Counted from the stretch's first letter, positions 19,699 to 30,677 are shown. The stretch: DNA of 64,000 nt from Lamellibrachia satsuma (GCA_033239005.1 BSQZ01000008.1:14003501-14067500); one strand, 5' to 3'. Notes: a model not told the origin generated them from the letters alone. Translations and numbers: made by a program.

Positions 19699-22600
19699 AA
19701 TACTGTAGGGTCGAGTACCAGTAAATCCATTGCCTGTACAAATATATATCATTAAATTTTAGGCATTTTAACTGTACTATTTGCATAAAATGACAGGTTA
19801 TTATGCATGTGTGGTTACATGAATACATACATAATAATTGTACTGCCACAAGATGCCATATATATTATGAGAATATGATATTCATTGTAGGCGTGATTTG
19901 TTGAAACAGTTGCAAATAATGTTGATATGAAAGTAGGGAATAGGTCAAACACTCAACAGGATATTCTGTGCCAGAGATATAATGTTATTAAACAGGGTCA
20001 GAGTCATTAAGAGTGTTCATTGTGATCAGTATGATGTGTTTGTTATAATTTGTATTATCATCTTGTCACTAGGTATGTGTATAATTTACAATTCTTCGTT
20101 ATCATTTTCATTATCAATCACATATAAAACATGTTGCAGCATGGAAAACTTTGTAGCAGACATGACTGCTTAACAAAATGCAAATAAAGAAAGAGTGATG
20201 TTTGACAGTTGTCTGCTGATGTAACACAGTCTGGTTATCCCATACTGTTCTGTTGTTGATTCATGGACAGCTGATTATATTTGTTCAGTAGTTCTTAATG
20301 AGATCAGTTGGTTAGAGACAATGATGTACAGACTGTAAGAAAGTTGGTATAATAAGGTGTTTGTGTTTGTTCAAGCACTGTCCAGCATGAAAGGGCAGGG
20401 AGCTGCAATGATTGATTTAGATTTAGTGATACAAATGTTGAAGACAATCTACTTAGTGCTGGTCAGTATTCATGTTGGTCCACTGCTGTAAGTGTGTAAC
20501 CCTTATCCACTGCTTGATCACCAGTGAATGAATGGCTTCAATCACAAGGCTGTGGGGCATGTTCTCATAGACTTGTGTACAAAAAAGATGTGTAGGGAAT
20601 TTAATTAAAAGTATGCTTCAAAGTAGGCCTCATAGGAAATTTTAGGGATTCAGCACTGACTGAATGTCAGTGTCTCCTGCTATGTAAACTCCACGGTGAA
20701 ACTCATTGAGAGTCATGGTCATGATTCCAGGGGGGCATCATAAAGCAGAAACCAGTGGAATCTGCTATTTCCTCCTAAATGATGACAACATAATTAAATA
20801 ACCTGATGGCACAATGATCATTATATTTCATCGTGGGTTCATTATCATTACATGAATTTAAAATTAATTATTGTCATTTACACAATAATTATCATTTCTT
20901 TATCATTATAATGACTCCAACCCTGCTACTAAACTGATTTGTAGTAAGAAATATGTAACTTCAGAAATTATGTTCACTACAGTACACAAGTAACTGGAGT
21001 GGCAGAAAGTGCGAGGTTGGTCTGAAAAATTGGTGGGAGGTTAAATCTAAAAAACTTGGCATATCTGCATATTCTTTCACGTACATGACACACAGGTACT
21101 GCTGCTGTTGGATAGGGTTGTAGCCTTGCAGGGATACTATATGCACTTATTACTGTCTATAATATTTGGCTCAGAACTTTAAATGTTGATCAACACATGA
21201 AATCATAACCGTTGATGTTGTATCTATATTATATATTTTTTTAATGTCACTGTTTGTAAACAATGTGACAACTATTCTACAGATTGTTTCCTGTATTTTC
21301 TTGCATAATTATATTGACGAATAATATTACTATCACTGAGTGATTGGGTCTGTACTTATTATAGTATCAAATATACATTTGTCATCTACATCACATACAG
21401 ATGTCATGTAGTGTTGTTAAAATAACAAATTAATGTCATGCAGGGGTCCACATCATGTAAATGATCTCCATCTCCCTTAACCTTTGTACAATACAGACAG
21501 CTTGAGTTGTCAATGTAATCTGGCTACATCTATCGTGTAGATATTTATCCAAAAGTTGTCATGTAGATGACACAAAGTTCATAATTATGTATACCGGTAC
21601 ATATAGAATGCATTGAGCTAAATCCATGTCACAGTAATACTGTACAATTCATTCAATATAATGACACTTAACTTCATTTAATAACTTTAAAGCATATTTA
21701 TCCTACCTTGTTAGATGCACTTGTAATGTGTTATTCTAATGAATTAAATCCTTATAATTATGGTTAATTAGGGTAATAAAGTAAAAATTCAGTTGTACTG
21801 GATACATATAATTTTCAGCTATTACACTTCATAATTAATTTGATATAATATATGTCCCTGCGGTTTATTGCATGCATAAAAATACTACAAATGCGGCTAA
21901 ACAATAATATAGAGACCTTTATCAGCTGCATTTTTGTTACTACAATTGTGTAATTCCATATAAATACAGTTTTACCTGAGGTCTCTCCTTTTTCTGGCTT
22001 CTCAGTTTCCTCATGCGTGCAGTCTTCTCTGTTCAGTGTAACTAGACTTGCTCTGCCACATCAACGCCTCCTGCCACCCATTCCTCTTCCTGCACCGCTT
22101 CCTCTCCATGCACCCCTTCTTTTCACGCCACCTCTTTCTCTTCCTGCATTTCTTTCCTCAGAACCATTGAAACTATGTGGGTGAAAAGATGTGATGATGC
22201 TAAATTTACATTTATAACCAATACAGTTTATGACATACATTTTATCACCACTTTAGAAAACAATTATTGACATCGTTTGCCAAATTATAAACAAAGAAAA
22301 GTTTCCTGTGGTGGGACACACAAATGTAACAGTGTTCACAGAAGATCGTGGCACTCAAGAACATAAAATGTGCTGTCTTATTTACTTTTATTTCATCATA
22401 CTTACGCACGAAAGAATCGCCAGTCTTATTCCGCGAAATGGGAACCGAAAATTAGTGCATTCAAACCAAAATGATGTCAACAACTTCAAAAACTATTACG
22501 ACATATAGACACTTTAACCGATAGACCGCTAGTAATACGATATAGCTACTAGGCAACGGCACGCTCGAGACGAACATAAATTATAATCAGACAAATCAAA

Positions 22601-22826
22601 CGTACGAATAATATACAATGCTTTTTGACAGACGCAGCTTGTTGATAACAATCATTAAAAGGAAGCCATGTTGCTTATCAGTGACAGGCTTTGACATAAT
22701 ACAAGCTCCGCCTCCTCGGGTCGTGACCTTCTCGGAACTTGCTGAAAGCTATTCGGGAAGTGCATTGACCAGTAACATCGAGTGTTGTAAGCACGGGCAA
22801 CTGAATCAGCTTGAGCCCCTGTAACT
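19699..22826. other. 3.1-kb AT-rich stretch, no gene seen
   Basis: No ORF with recognisable content. A pyrimidine-rich segment with CTCTTCCTGC motifs lies at about 22010-22150, and a more GC-rich patch at 22650-22820. Neither has features that decide a promoter or exon. Confidence 0.5.
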
Positions 22827-22844
22827 AATATATATATATAAAAT

Positions 22845-22882
<38 letters not shown>

Positions 22883-22886
22883 TATT
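22827..22886. repeat. TA microsatellite
   Basis: (TA)n with an internal AAATTATA interruption. It directly abuts the left end of the TIR element that starts at 22894. Confidence 0.95.
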
Positions 22887-22893
22887 ACACATC

Positions 22894-23906
22894 GCAACGC
22901 TAAGATACAGATGTTGAAAGGTGAGTGGGGTCATTATATATACATAACAGGGTATGCAACTAGGAATGGGTGTCAGATGTTTCGGCCCATAACCAGTTCG
23001 GCCCATCGTTTTCGCAACCATTGAACCGGGAAGTGTTTTCGCTCTCATGGGCCAAATAAACCACGTATGCACCCGGTGCTGAAAAGTGGGGCCCGTGGAC
23101 CTTATTATGTTCGTTAATTCTGATTTGACTTTTTGCGACTTGCGTGTTGTAATTGGGAAGTGTGATGTGATATGCTAAATTATTAGTGTTTTCGAATCTT
23201 GAGAAACATACAGATGCATTAAAAATTACATTGTTTTTTATTAATCACATATACAGATGAAGATGCAAATCAAGTTTAAAACTTGACATTAGGCAGTCAG
23301 TTGGTTTAATCATCAAATTAAACCGGTAATCATAATGCCAAATATGCCAAAGTATAAACATAAATATTATGTAAAAAAAAGTTTTAAATCTGACGGTATT
23401 AGCTGTTTAGTTGATAACCTTGAATTTAAAAGTAAATTAATATTATCTCAAATATATGTTAATATATAATATATGTAATGAATAAAATATATTATATGTA
23501 ATATATAATATCACTATGATATAAAATGTCAATAGTCGTAGAATTGTCAGTTGCATAATCAAGTTAAAAACACTGATAACCTAAAATGTATTATGTCATA
23601 CCCGTTATCTTATGGATAGTGCTACAATAATTATAATTATTATATTACTATATTAGTTTGTGCATATGTTTTTGCAGGCAATCATAATTTAATTTTTTTT
23701 CCGCCACTTAGAATTCCGCTATTAGCACGGGCCGAATCGACCGTAGCTGATTTCAATAACTACGCGTTTTTCAGTGAAATGGGCCGAACCATCCATCTGC
23801 GTGGCCCAAAACAACTAGGCCGAACCATCTGTCGGTGTGGGCCGAACCAATCGGGACCCCTAAGAATGACCCCACTGACCTTTCAACATCCGTATCTGGG
23901 CGTTGC
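22894..23906. mobile_element. 1-kb non-autonomous TIR element
   Basis: Terminal inverted repeats of about 45 bp: left GCAACGCTAAGATACAGATG (22894 on), right the inverse of GCAACGCCCAGATACGGATG (ending 23906), extending to GGTCATT with few mismatches. Just inside are several copies of TTCGGCCCA or GGGCCGAACC (22979-23010 and 23728-23860), in inverted orientation at the two ends, a subterminal-repeat layout typical of DNA transposons. The interior is AT-rich with no ORF. No target duplication could be fixed. Superfamily unknown. Confidence 0.7.
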
Positions 23907-24525
23907 TATGCATAATCCGAATACTACAACTATACACAAATGTCCCAATGAATAAACTTTCACTATACCTACTTGTCATTAAAAACATATATGGATTTCT
24001 TATAAAAAGACGTATGTTAACAACCGTACGCACAGAAAGAATCTACGATGGATACGATCACATGACAATATTACCAAATAGTCTACCCAACAAAAGGAGT
24101 TAATGATCAGTCTGACACATTCTACAGTAGGTGACAGATGTGAGTCGACAATCCTCTTGCAAAGGTCAAACACGTGGCGAACAGGTGAAATTTTCTCAAT
24201 GAAGACTACAGAAGACATAACGTTTTGGTAAGTTATTTATGTTATGTAAAGATTGCTACAATTTATACATATAAACTTATCTCAATTTCTGAGGTTTTGT
24301 CCTTGTTGTTGCTAGTGTCATTTCTAAAACTATTGGTGTCTTGCAAACTTTCTACACACTATTTAAACCATTTCCAAATAAGTTGATTTGTTTAAAAACA
24401 ATTAGTTTTTAGACCTTTTTTGAAATAGCTGCATATATATCAATGATTTAAATTTGTCATATATTTTTATTATGTGGGGTTGATGGGTGTGTGGGTGTTG
24501 GTGGATGGGTGTGTGGGTGTGCGTG

Positions 24526-24794
24526 CAGGGTTGAAAAAAATAATGATTTTTTATTTAGATCGGATTTTTTTTATTTATTTGATTTTTTTTAATCTGGTAT
24601 ACACAATGTAATAAAATATTTGACTATCAAGCTATCTGGTGTCAATACAGCTACACAAGTGTGTGCACTTTGTGCTTTTGTATTAAAAAACACAAAACTT
24701 TTTTGATCTTGATGCTTGTAAACAATTATTTGTGTTACATTCAATTAAATCATAAATCAATATTTTTTGGAGTGATTTAAATCAAACAACCCTG
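24526..24794. mobile_element. hAT-type MITE
   Basis: A 269-bp element starting CAGGGTTG and ending CAACCCTG, with 8-bp direct repeats TGTGCGTG at 24518-24525 and 24795-24802. An 8-bp duplication and a CAGGG-type end are characteristic of hAT elements. It is AT-rich with no ORF. The flanks are GTGC/GTGT microsatellite, so part of the 8-bp match could be chance. Confidence 0.7.
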
Positions 24795-24796
24795 TG

Positions 24797-24831
<35 letters not shown>

Positions 24832-24840
24832 ATGCGTGTG
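24795..24840. repeat. GTGC microsatellite
   Basis: (GTGC)n with minor variants. It continues the GTG-rich tract that lies left of the hAT MITE (24480-24525). Confidence 0.95.
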
Positions 24841-24841
24841 T

Positions 24842-25225
24842 TTTATGGTGTTTTGCAACAGGTAAACCATGGTATACCATACACAATACACTGTATATGA
24901 AAAAGCATGGTCTACCAGTTTACTAGGTAATGTCATGTAATGTGTAATACTATGGTATACCCCTACCCTTGGTGTTTTGAAACAGGTAAACCATGGTAAA
25001 TCATTGTAAACCATGGTAAATACCATGATATACCATGGTATACCATGGTATATTTTCATAAGGGGTATCCCATAGAATGACATGGTATACCATGGTATTT
25101 CATTGGTATTACGTGGTAAACCATTACGTTACATAGTAAACTGTGGTAGACCATGCTTTTTCATATATTGTGTATGGTATTTTACCATGGTTTACCACAG
25201 TTAACCTGTTTCAGAACATCATGGT
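24842..25225. repeat. Palindromic GGTATACC-rich element
   Basis: Inverted arms of about 65 bp (24861-24926 and 25136-25200; left arm ggtaaaccatggtataccat) enclose many self-complementary units such as TGGTATACCATGGTA. The outer motif tttgcaacaggtaaacc reappears inverted as ggttaacctgtttcagaac. It probably extrudes as a hairpin and may be a foldback-type MITE. No ORF is credible. Confidence 0.75.
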
Positions 25226-25369
25226 ATATTTTATAAGGGTCTACTACAGACACGATAACTTCTGTCTGATTAAAAGAAAACTGAACCATCAAAAAATCTT
25301 AAACTTCCTCACAATCTCTGCCATTGTGTAAATGACATTCTCAGCAACTTTATTCAAAATCACAAACTA

Positions 25370-25835
25370 GCATCTCTCTTCAATGTGCGATGTCCATCAA
25401 AGTCTAACAAAATAGCCAGGCCTATAACCGGGTAAAAAAATACATCCTCATATTACCAGCGGTTCTTATCGACATCAATGTTAATAACTACATATTCAGC
25501 TGTATATAAACACAAACAACGCACACATACCGAACATCGCACACACATACACACACCTGTTGCAAAACACCATAGTATTTTACCATGCCACACACAGCCA
25601 CCCACCCAACCACCCACCCACCCACCCACCCACACACACACACACACAACCACCCACACAAAGACACACACACAACCTCCCACACACATACACTCACACA
25701 ACCAACCACACACATACAAACACATAACACAAACACACACAACCACCCACCCCACACACTAACACACACAACCAACCACAAAGACACATGAAAAAACAAT
25801 TGCGGTCTAACTCCAATCAGTTTGTTTATATTTAC
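25370..25835. repeat. Dispersed repeat, 5' half (pair of 51258-51560)
   Basis: Flanking sequence (tgtccatcaaagtctaacaa; ttcttatcgacatcaatgtt) and the distal aattgcggtctaactccaat are shared with 51258-51560. The middle (25580-25790) is a CA/CCCA microsatellite, while the other copy has CACACG. The ORFs through the microsatellite are artefacts. Confidence 0.8.
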
Positions 25836-25839
25836 AGGT

Positions 25840-27765
25840 GTTTATATTTACATGTGGGCATGCGTCGGGGTGGTACGAGTCGGTTACAGCGCTCCACACA
25901 TTTTACCAAACACAACATGTTCACGAACACAATGACTGACCACAACTGGTACAACTCAACATAATCCACTGATCACGCAGAACCAGACAAACCATACTGA
26001 CAACAACCGCAATTAATGAAAACAACATCCTTTATCGCAACACATGAACCAAAATTTCCAAGATGGCGAACTTCCACTGCCGGCGCCATCTGGGTGAGTT
26101 CTTTTCATTTTATCGCTAAGCATTTCATTAGTAAGCTTACTTTTCTTCAAGACGCCACATGTTTGCATTTGGATCTAACTTTCAGAAAACCATGCTACAA
26201 AATGTATTCCAATTCAGATCTCCAATATTCGTCTCAGCTAGTCCCGCACTCCACGTGGATGAATCTTGGGCTAACGCAAATTATCACCGTCATTCTCCTA
26301 ACAGGAATGATCATTGGAACATGTCAATGCGTACCTCGATCAAACCTCAAAATTAAACCAAAATATTATGCCCTACCTTTGAAATCCCGAATTAAATTCC
26401 TACCCAAATTCAAATTCAAATCAGACATTCTTACACATCTGTACCTCAGTGGACTGATCGCACTCTCAGGCGACATCCATCCGAACCCAGGCCCATACGG
26501 GCACCCAATTTATCCTTGTGTCATCAACCTGTCAGAAACCGAGACAATGCTATCCTCTGCAAAGAATGCAATCAATGGCACCATATACATTGTATTGGTA
26601 TATCTCCATCACCCTACAACTCCCTGATTAACCAAAGTGCCTTCTGGTTCTGCGACCAATGTGGAATTTCAAATTTTACCCCTTTTCCACCTAGAAATAT
26701 GCAACCAAATTCTAGCTACACCTCGTCTGACAACTCTGTACTTAGTACCCCAACACTCCATACATCACAAAATGCAGGCTTAATTTTCGCCCCAAACCTT
26801 CAAAACACCTCAAACCCCCAAACGTCACAAGAAAACCCAAGGAAACACACTTAAAGGAATTTTTCTAAACACCAACAGCGTTAAGAGCATAGAAAAAGCA
26901 ACCCAACTAAAGGCAACTATTCAATCTAAGAACCCAGACATCATATTTCTAGTTGAAACTAAATTAGATGAAAACTATGCTACACAATCTTTCCTGCCAC
27001 CCAACTATGAGGCCATCAGAAAGGACAGGAATGTCCACGGCGGTGGAGTCCATGTTGCCTTTCGTAACAACATTGTGGCTGAACCACTCCAACATTTAAA
27101 CTCAAATTGTGAAATAGTTTGTCAACACCAATACCACTCCTGGTATGAGCGATCACGAATCCGTGACCTTCAACGTCAACTTAAACCCAGTTCGCAACAA
27201 GAAACCCCCCCACAAAGTTTATAGCTACAAATCAGCAGACTGGGACAAACACAATGACGATATAGACAAATTAAATCGTGAATACTTCGACATGGACCCC
27301 AACTCACAGGATATAGACATAAACACCTTCTTTCGTCTGACTATCTTAATTAACAATAACATACCTAGACGATACACAAAAGTTAAAACCCACTTAAAGA
27401 CGTAAGAAAAGCCACAAAAAGGCAAAGCAAACTGGACTAAACAGCGACTGGGAAAAATTTAAGGAACTCCGAAAGCAAGCTACTAAAGCATTAGCAAAAT
27501 CTTACAGACTATGTTAACAACCACATTGGAGACAGCCTGAAAAGTAATCCAAAGCGATTCTGGTCCTTTGTTAAGGCAAATAAACGAGAAAACATTGGCA
27601 TTCCCACACTTCGAGTAAACGACCAGCCAATAATAAATGATCATGATAAAGCAGATGTCCTAAACAACCAAGTTAGCTCTGTATTTACTCAAGAAAAGCA
27701 CCCCATCCCCCAAATAGCCCCCTCTACTTACCCCAACATCCCCCTTCTCGAAACTGGCATAGGTT
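25840..27765 (+). mobile_element. LINE B (CR1/Jockey-type), 5' half
   Basis: Plus-strand non-LTR retrotransposon. ORF1 region: frame 26016-26627 with a hydrophobic stretch, then a 2A-like motif at 26469-26495. After a one-base shift comes a PHD-like finger (CKECNQWHHIHC ... FWFCDQCG, 26516-26690). The endonuclease starts at about 26855 (FLNTNSVKSIEKATQ, DIIFLVETKL, HGGGVHVAFR). Part of its middle is deleted near 27120, where the frame jumps to SDHESVTFNV. The N-terminal part of the reverse transcriptase (KRFWSFVKANKREN, VSSVFTQE) follows and breaks off at about 27765 against LINE A copy 2. Several frameshifts; inactive. Confidence 0.85.
26016..26627 (+). CDS. LINE B ORF1 N-terminal frame with 2A-like motif
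   Basis: A 203-codon frame. A hydrophobic segment (IITVILLTGMIIGTCQCV) sits near residues 89-106. Residues 152-160 read GDIHPNPGP, preceded by LYLSGLIALS. The NPGP ending and preceding D match the ribosome-skipping 2A motif D-x-E-x-N-P-G-P, except that the usual E is H. 2A-like sequences near the N-terminus of CR1- and L2-related retrotransposon proteins are known from other invertebrates. Downstream the frame is wrong: the zinc-finger text continues one frame over from about 26505. The true start codon is uncertain. Confidence 0.55.
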   Translation: MKTTSFIATHEPKFPRWRTSTAGAIWVSSFHFIAKHFISKLTFLQDATCLHLDLTFRKPCYKMYSNSDLQYSSQLVPHSTWMNLGLTQIITVILLTGMIIGTCQCVPRSNLKIKPKYYALPLKSRIKFLPKFKFKSDILTHLYLSGLIALSGDIHPNPGPYGHPIYPCVINLSETETMLSSAKNAINGTIYIVLVYLHHPTTP

Positions 27766-27902
27766 ACATGCCAGTTTTTGCTCATAGCTTCTTTTAGATT
27801 GTCTGATTTCAGTTGTAGCTGCATTAAGTGCCTCTTTGTATTTTGCATAGTCTTCTTCCTTTCTGGTACGCCTATAAACCCTCCACATAGTTTGTTTTAG
27901 CA

Positions 27903-28871
27903 TTATTTTTCTAATAGCCTCTTTTGATAAGTGTTTCTTTCTACACCGTTTTCCTTTTTTCGGAAGGGAACAAATTTATCGATGATACTCTCAATTTCAT
28001 ATTTAAGAATGTTCCAGCATTCAATTGCGGTCTTATTCATCAGCATGTTATTCCAATCTAGCTGTGCTAAGTATTTTCTCATATCTTTGTAGTTACCTTT
28101 GTGGAAGTTTCTCTTGTACGTTTTCTTATTTTTACTTTCTGATTTTACATTGATGTCAAAATGTATTTGATTATGGTCACTATTACCCAATGGTTCAAAT
28201 ATTTTTACATTGTCCACTAATTCTTTTTGTGATGACAAAACTATATCTAATACATTTTCTCCCCTGGTTGGTTCTAGTACGTGCTGAGTAAGAAAGCTAT
28301 CCTGGATTAAACATAGAAATTGTTGATCCTCAATCCCTGTGCTCTCTAGAGAATTCCATTGTATGTGTCCATGGTTAAAATCTCCCATTATGATACATTC
28401 CCCTTTACTAACTTCCTTTATAGCGTTTTTTATTTTTGTGTCATCCTCTTCGTTTATGTTTGGACTTCGGTAAACTAATCCAATAGTTAATTTTGAATTT
28501 CCTGAAACAATTTTGCACCAAACAGCTTCATCGCAATCTGCTTCCCTTTCTAGTTTTATTTCATAAGCCTGAACAGATTCTTTAACATATAAAATAACTC
28601 CCCCGCCCCTTCTTCCTATTCGATCTTTCCTAAACATTACGTATCCTGTCAGTCCTAATTCAGCATCTGTTATATCTATGTTGGCCCATGATTCAGTTAT
28701 ACCAATTATGTGAGGGTCAATATCTTCTACCATAATGTTTAATTCGTTTTTCTTATTTACTATGCTCCTTGCATTTAAACATACGCATCTATAACCTTTT
28801 TCAGAAATGTTTTTCGGATGATTTGATATTGGTTTATCTGTGCTAGTGGCCTCTTGTTCTGCTTGAGACAC
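27903..28871 (-). CDS. LINE A apurinic-type endonuclease
   Basis: The longest convincing frame in the window, 322 codons. It is the endonuclease domain that nicks target DNA to prime reverse transcription. Motifs in order: CLNARSIVNKKNEL (about residue 30), IIGITESWA with the metal-binding Glu (55-63), RRGGGVILYVKE (88-99), LVYRSPN, GDFNHGHIQW with the catalytic Asp-x-Asn (about 168-177), NVLDIVLSS, and GNSDHNQI with the closing Asp-His. All expected catalytic positions are present. Downstream it continues with a basic helical linker up to KRLLEK and a stop. The reverse transcriptase that should follow in the same frame is absent. Start at MSQAEQ; a little more upstream sequence may belong to the protein. 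Confidence 0.85.
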   Translation of the reverse strand: MSQAEQEATSTDKPISNHPKNISEKGYRCVCLNARSIVNKKNELNIMVEDIDPHIIGITESWANIDITDAELGLTGYVMFRKDRIGRRGGGVILYVKESVQAYEIKLEREADCDEAVWCKIVSGNSKLTIGLVYRSPNINEEDDTKIKNAIKEVSKGECIIMGDFNHGHIQWNSLESTGIEDQQFLCLIQDSFLTQHVLEPTRGENVLDIVLSSQKELVDNVKIFEPLGNSDHNQIHFDINVKSESKNKKTYKRNFHKGNYKDMRKYLAQLDWNNMLMNKTAIECWNILKYEIESIIDKFVPFRKKENGVERNTYQKRLLEK

Positions 28872-28899
28872 CTCTAGGTAACCCCCTGCACTTCTAGTT

Positions 28900-29868
28900 T
28901 AAAGAATGTTTACTTCCAAAAATATTTGTCATTGTACCCAAGTCGCTATCTACTGCTGCTGAAAGTTTGTCCGCGAATACTGCCGCCCCCTTTCCACTTA
29001 AATGAAGCCCATCCTTCATGTACATATCTGCCCTCCCAACAAAACTTCCCCATAAATCCAACTTCCTCTTCCCTACACAGCCTCTGGACTAACATGTTAA
29101 TTGCCATCCCCCGACAATTTCGATATTTGTGACCCCTCCTGCCCATTACAGGTAAAATCCCTGACAGTATTACCTGCTCAACCCGCGTCTGTTTTAGTGT
29201 TCTGACCAACTGCCTATATTTCCTAACTATGGCAGTTGTACCCTCCCTCTCTACGTTATTGTCTCTACGTGTACTAAAACAGATCCACCCTTACCCGAGC
29301 CTACGATGTTTTTTACCCTCTCAGTTATCGCCTCTATTTTGGCTCCATGCAAGCAGACCACCACATCATCTCCCTTGTTTAAGACTCTGTCGGTCTTCCT
29401 AACTATCGAATCCCCCACAAACACCCTCACTCTCTTCCTCACCCCCTCTATCACTGCTGCAGAATAACTCTTCCTTTCGATCCCCTCCATCACATTCTGT
29501 CCTGACCCCTTCCCTCCTGTCTCCCCCACTTCCCACTCCTTTGCTCTTGTCTCTCCCACTCCCCTCTCCTTCACTCCGGTTGTTTTCCCTTCCGTCTCCC
29601 CCACTCCCTTCTCCTTCCCTCCTGTCTCCCCTACTCCCCTCTCCTTCACTCCGGTTGTTTTCCCTCCCATCTCCCCCACTCCCTTCTCCTTCCCTCCTGT
29701 CGCCGCTACTCCCCTCTCCTTCACTCCGGTTGTCTTCCCTTCCGTCTCCCCCACTCCCTTCTCCTTCCCTCCTGTCTCCCCTACTCCCCTCTCCTTCACT
29801 CTGGTTGTCTTCCCTCCCGTTTCTTTCCTTCCCGTCTCCTTACGTCCTGTCTCCCTATGACCTGTCAC
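28900..29868 (-). pseudogene. LINE A ORF1 with SGNH esterase-like domain
   Basis: The minus-strand frame 29251-29868 starts in a Gly/Glu/Lys/Thr repeat tract and then reads VRVFVGDSIVRKTDRVLN, with the GDS block of SGNH hydrolases, and IEAITERVKNIVGSG. After a frameshift near 29250 it continues as ILSGILPVMGRRGHKYRNC. After another near 29020 it reaches MKDGLHLSGKGAAVFADKL, which supplies the C-terminal D-x-x-H block. The nucleophile Ser and the Asp/His pair are thus all visible but spread over three frames. Such a domain in ORF1 is known for CR1 elements, where it is thought to act in ribonucleoprotein or membrane interaction. Confidence 0.75.
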
Positions 29869-29880
29869 CTTCCCTCCTCT
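29500..29880. repeat. 75-bp in-frame VNTR inside LINE A ORF1
   Basis: The unit ttcactccggttgttttccc recurs at 29570, 29645 and onward, with a 75-bp period and about four to five copies. 75 bp is 25 codons, so the repeat keeps the frame and lengthens a charged KERGVGETGGKEKGVGETEG-type tract. Confidence 0.9.
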
Positions 29881-29917
29881 CAGCTTCCTCCCAGGCTGAG
29901 GTGAGCTCTCCCTTGCA

Positions 29918-30076
29918 CCACTCTGTGCATATCAGTACAAAGGAAGGAAGCCGAGGAAGCTACCATGCCTAGGGCTAGGCTATGGCTATGCAGCACCGTG
30001 TGCCCGACCGCGTTGGTGCTTCCATCACCGTACGAAGCCGAAGACGATAATTTTGTACTGATATGCACAGAGCGGT
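29918..30076. repeat. 26-bp inverted repeat at the LINE A 5' end
   Basis: actctgtgcatatcagtaca (29918-29941) is repeated inverted at 30052-30076, about 110 bp apart, with one mismatch. A compact GC-rich hairpin. It may belong to the LINE 5' UTR or to an older MITE. Confidence 0.7.
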
Positions 30077-30080
30077 GCTA

Positions 30081-30677
30081 GATGTTGGCCTGCTGTCATT
30101 GCATGATTTGCGTGCCGACTCATTGATTCGCCCTATAGCTGGCAGGTCAGTAATTCAATTGTTATCGAATCATTGCCATTTTAATAATCATATTTTTTCT
30201 GCATATTTCTTTTACCTAGCCCGAGGGCGAGGTCTGAACTACAATGGCAATGCAAGCAGGCTCTTCTCTTTATTTTGTATCTAATCTAATGAAGTGTACC
30301 GTGACTGTATTTTAATATTGTGTTTGATATTGTGTTGAATAACATTGATGACAATAATAACATGAGGGTTTATTTAATTCATTATGTGAATATATATATA
30401 TTCTTAAATGTTACCGTAATTGTGATTGTAATAATGATTGTAATCATGACTACATTAGTAATTGTGATTGCAATAATTACTGTAATCATGATTACATTGA
30501 TATTCGTATTTGTAATCACCCCTCTCTGTAGCACACCACACCTTGTTGTTTGGTGCAATGTAATCATTTAAATAACAATAATTAACTACTGACAGTATGT
30601 AATGTTCACAGTTTTGCAACTATTATGGTAATTATGGAATTAGTGCTATCAACTAACCCTGACAAATTATATTTCAG
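30081..30677. other. Non-coding stretch without recognisable gene
   Basis: AT-rich. A GTAAT/GATTG-rich simple tract at 30405-30510 produces artefactual hydrophobic ORFs on both strands. Confidence 0.5.

Larger units (their letters stand above)
27766..29880 (-). mobile_element. CR1-type LINE A, copy 2 (ORF1 + endonuclease)
   Basis: Best-preserved copy of LINE A, reading from high to low coordinates. ORF1 carries a repeat-rich charged N-terminal part (29500-29870) and an SGNH/GDSL esterase-like domain with GDSI near its start (about 29400) and a D-G-L-H box at about 29010. Then come the intact endonuclease frame (27903-28871) and the first residues of the linker toward the reverse transcriptase (27766-27902). 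All of the reverse transcriptase is missing: the element stops at about 27765 against LINE B. Esterase-type ORF1 is typical of the CR1 clade. Confidence 0.85.

Noticed and set aside
22600..22825. GC-richer patch as a promoter or first exon
   Set aside because: The 68-codon frame has no splice donor or recognisable content, and no TATA or initiator arrangement stands out.
25450..25800. His/Thr-rich and Val/Cys-rich ORFs
   Set aside because: Frames through a CA/CCCA microsatellite.
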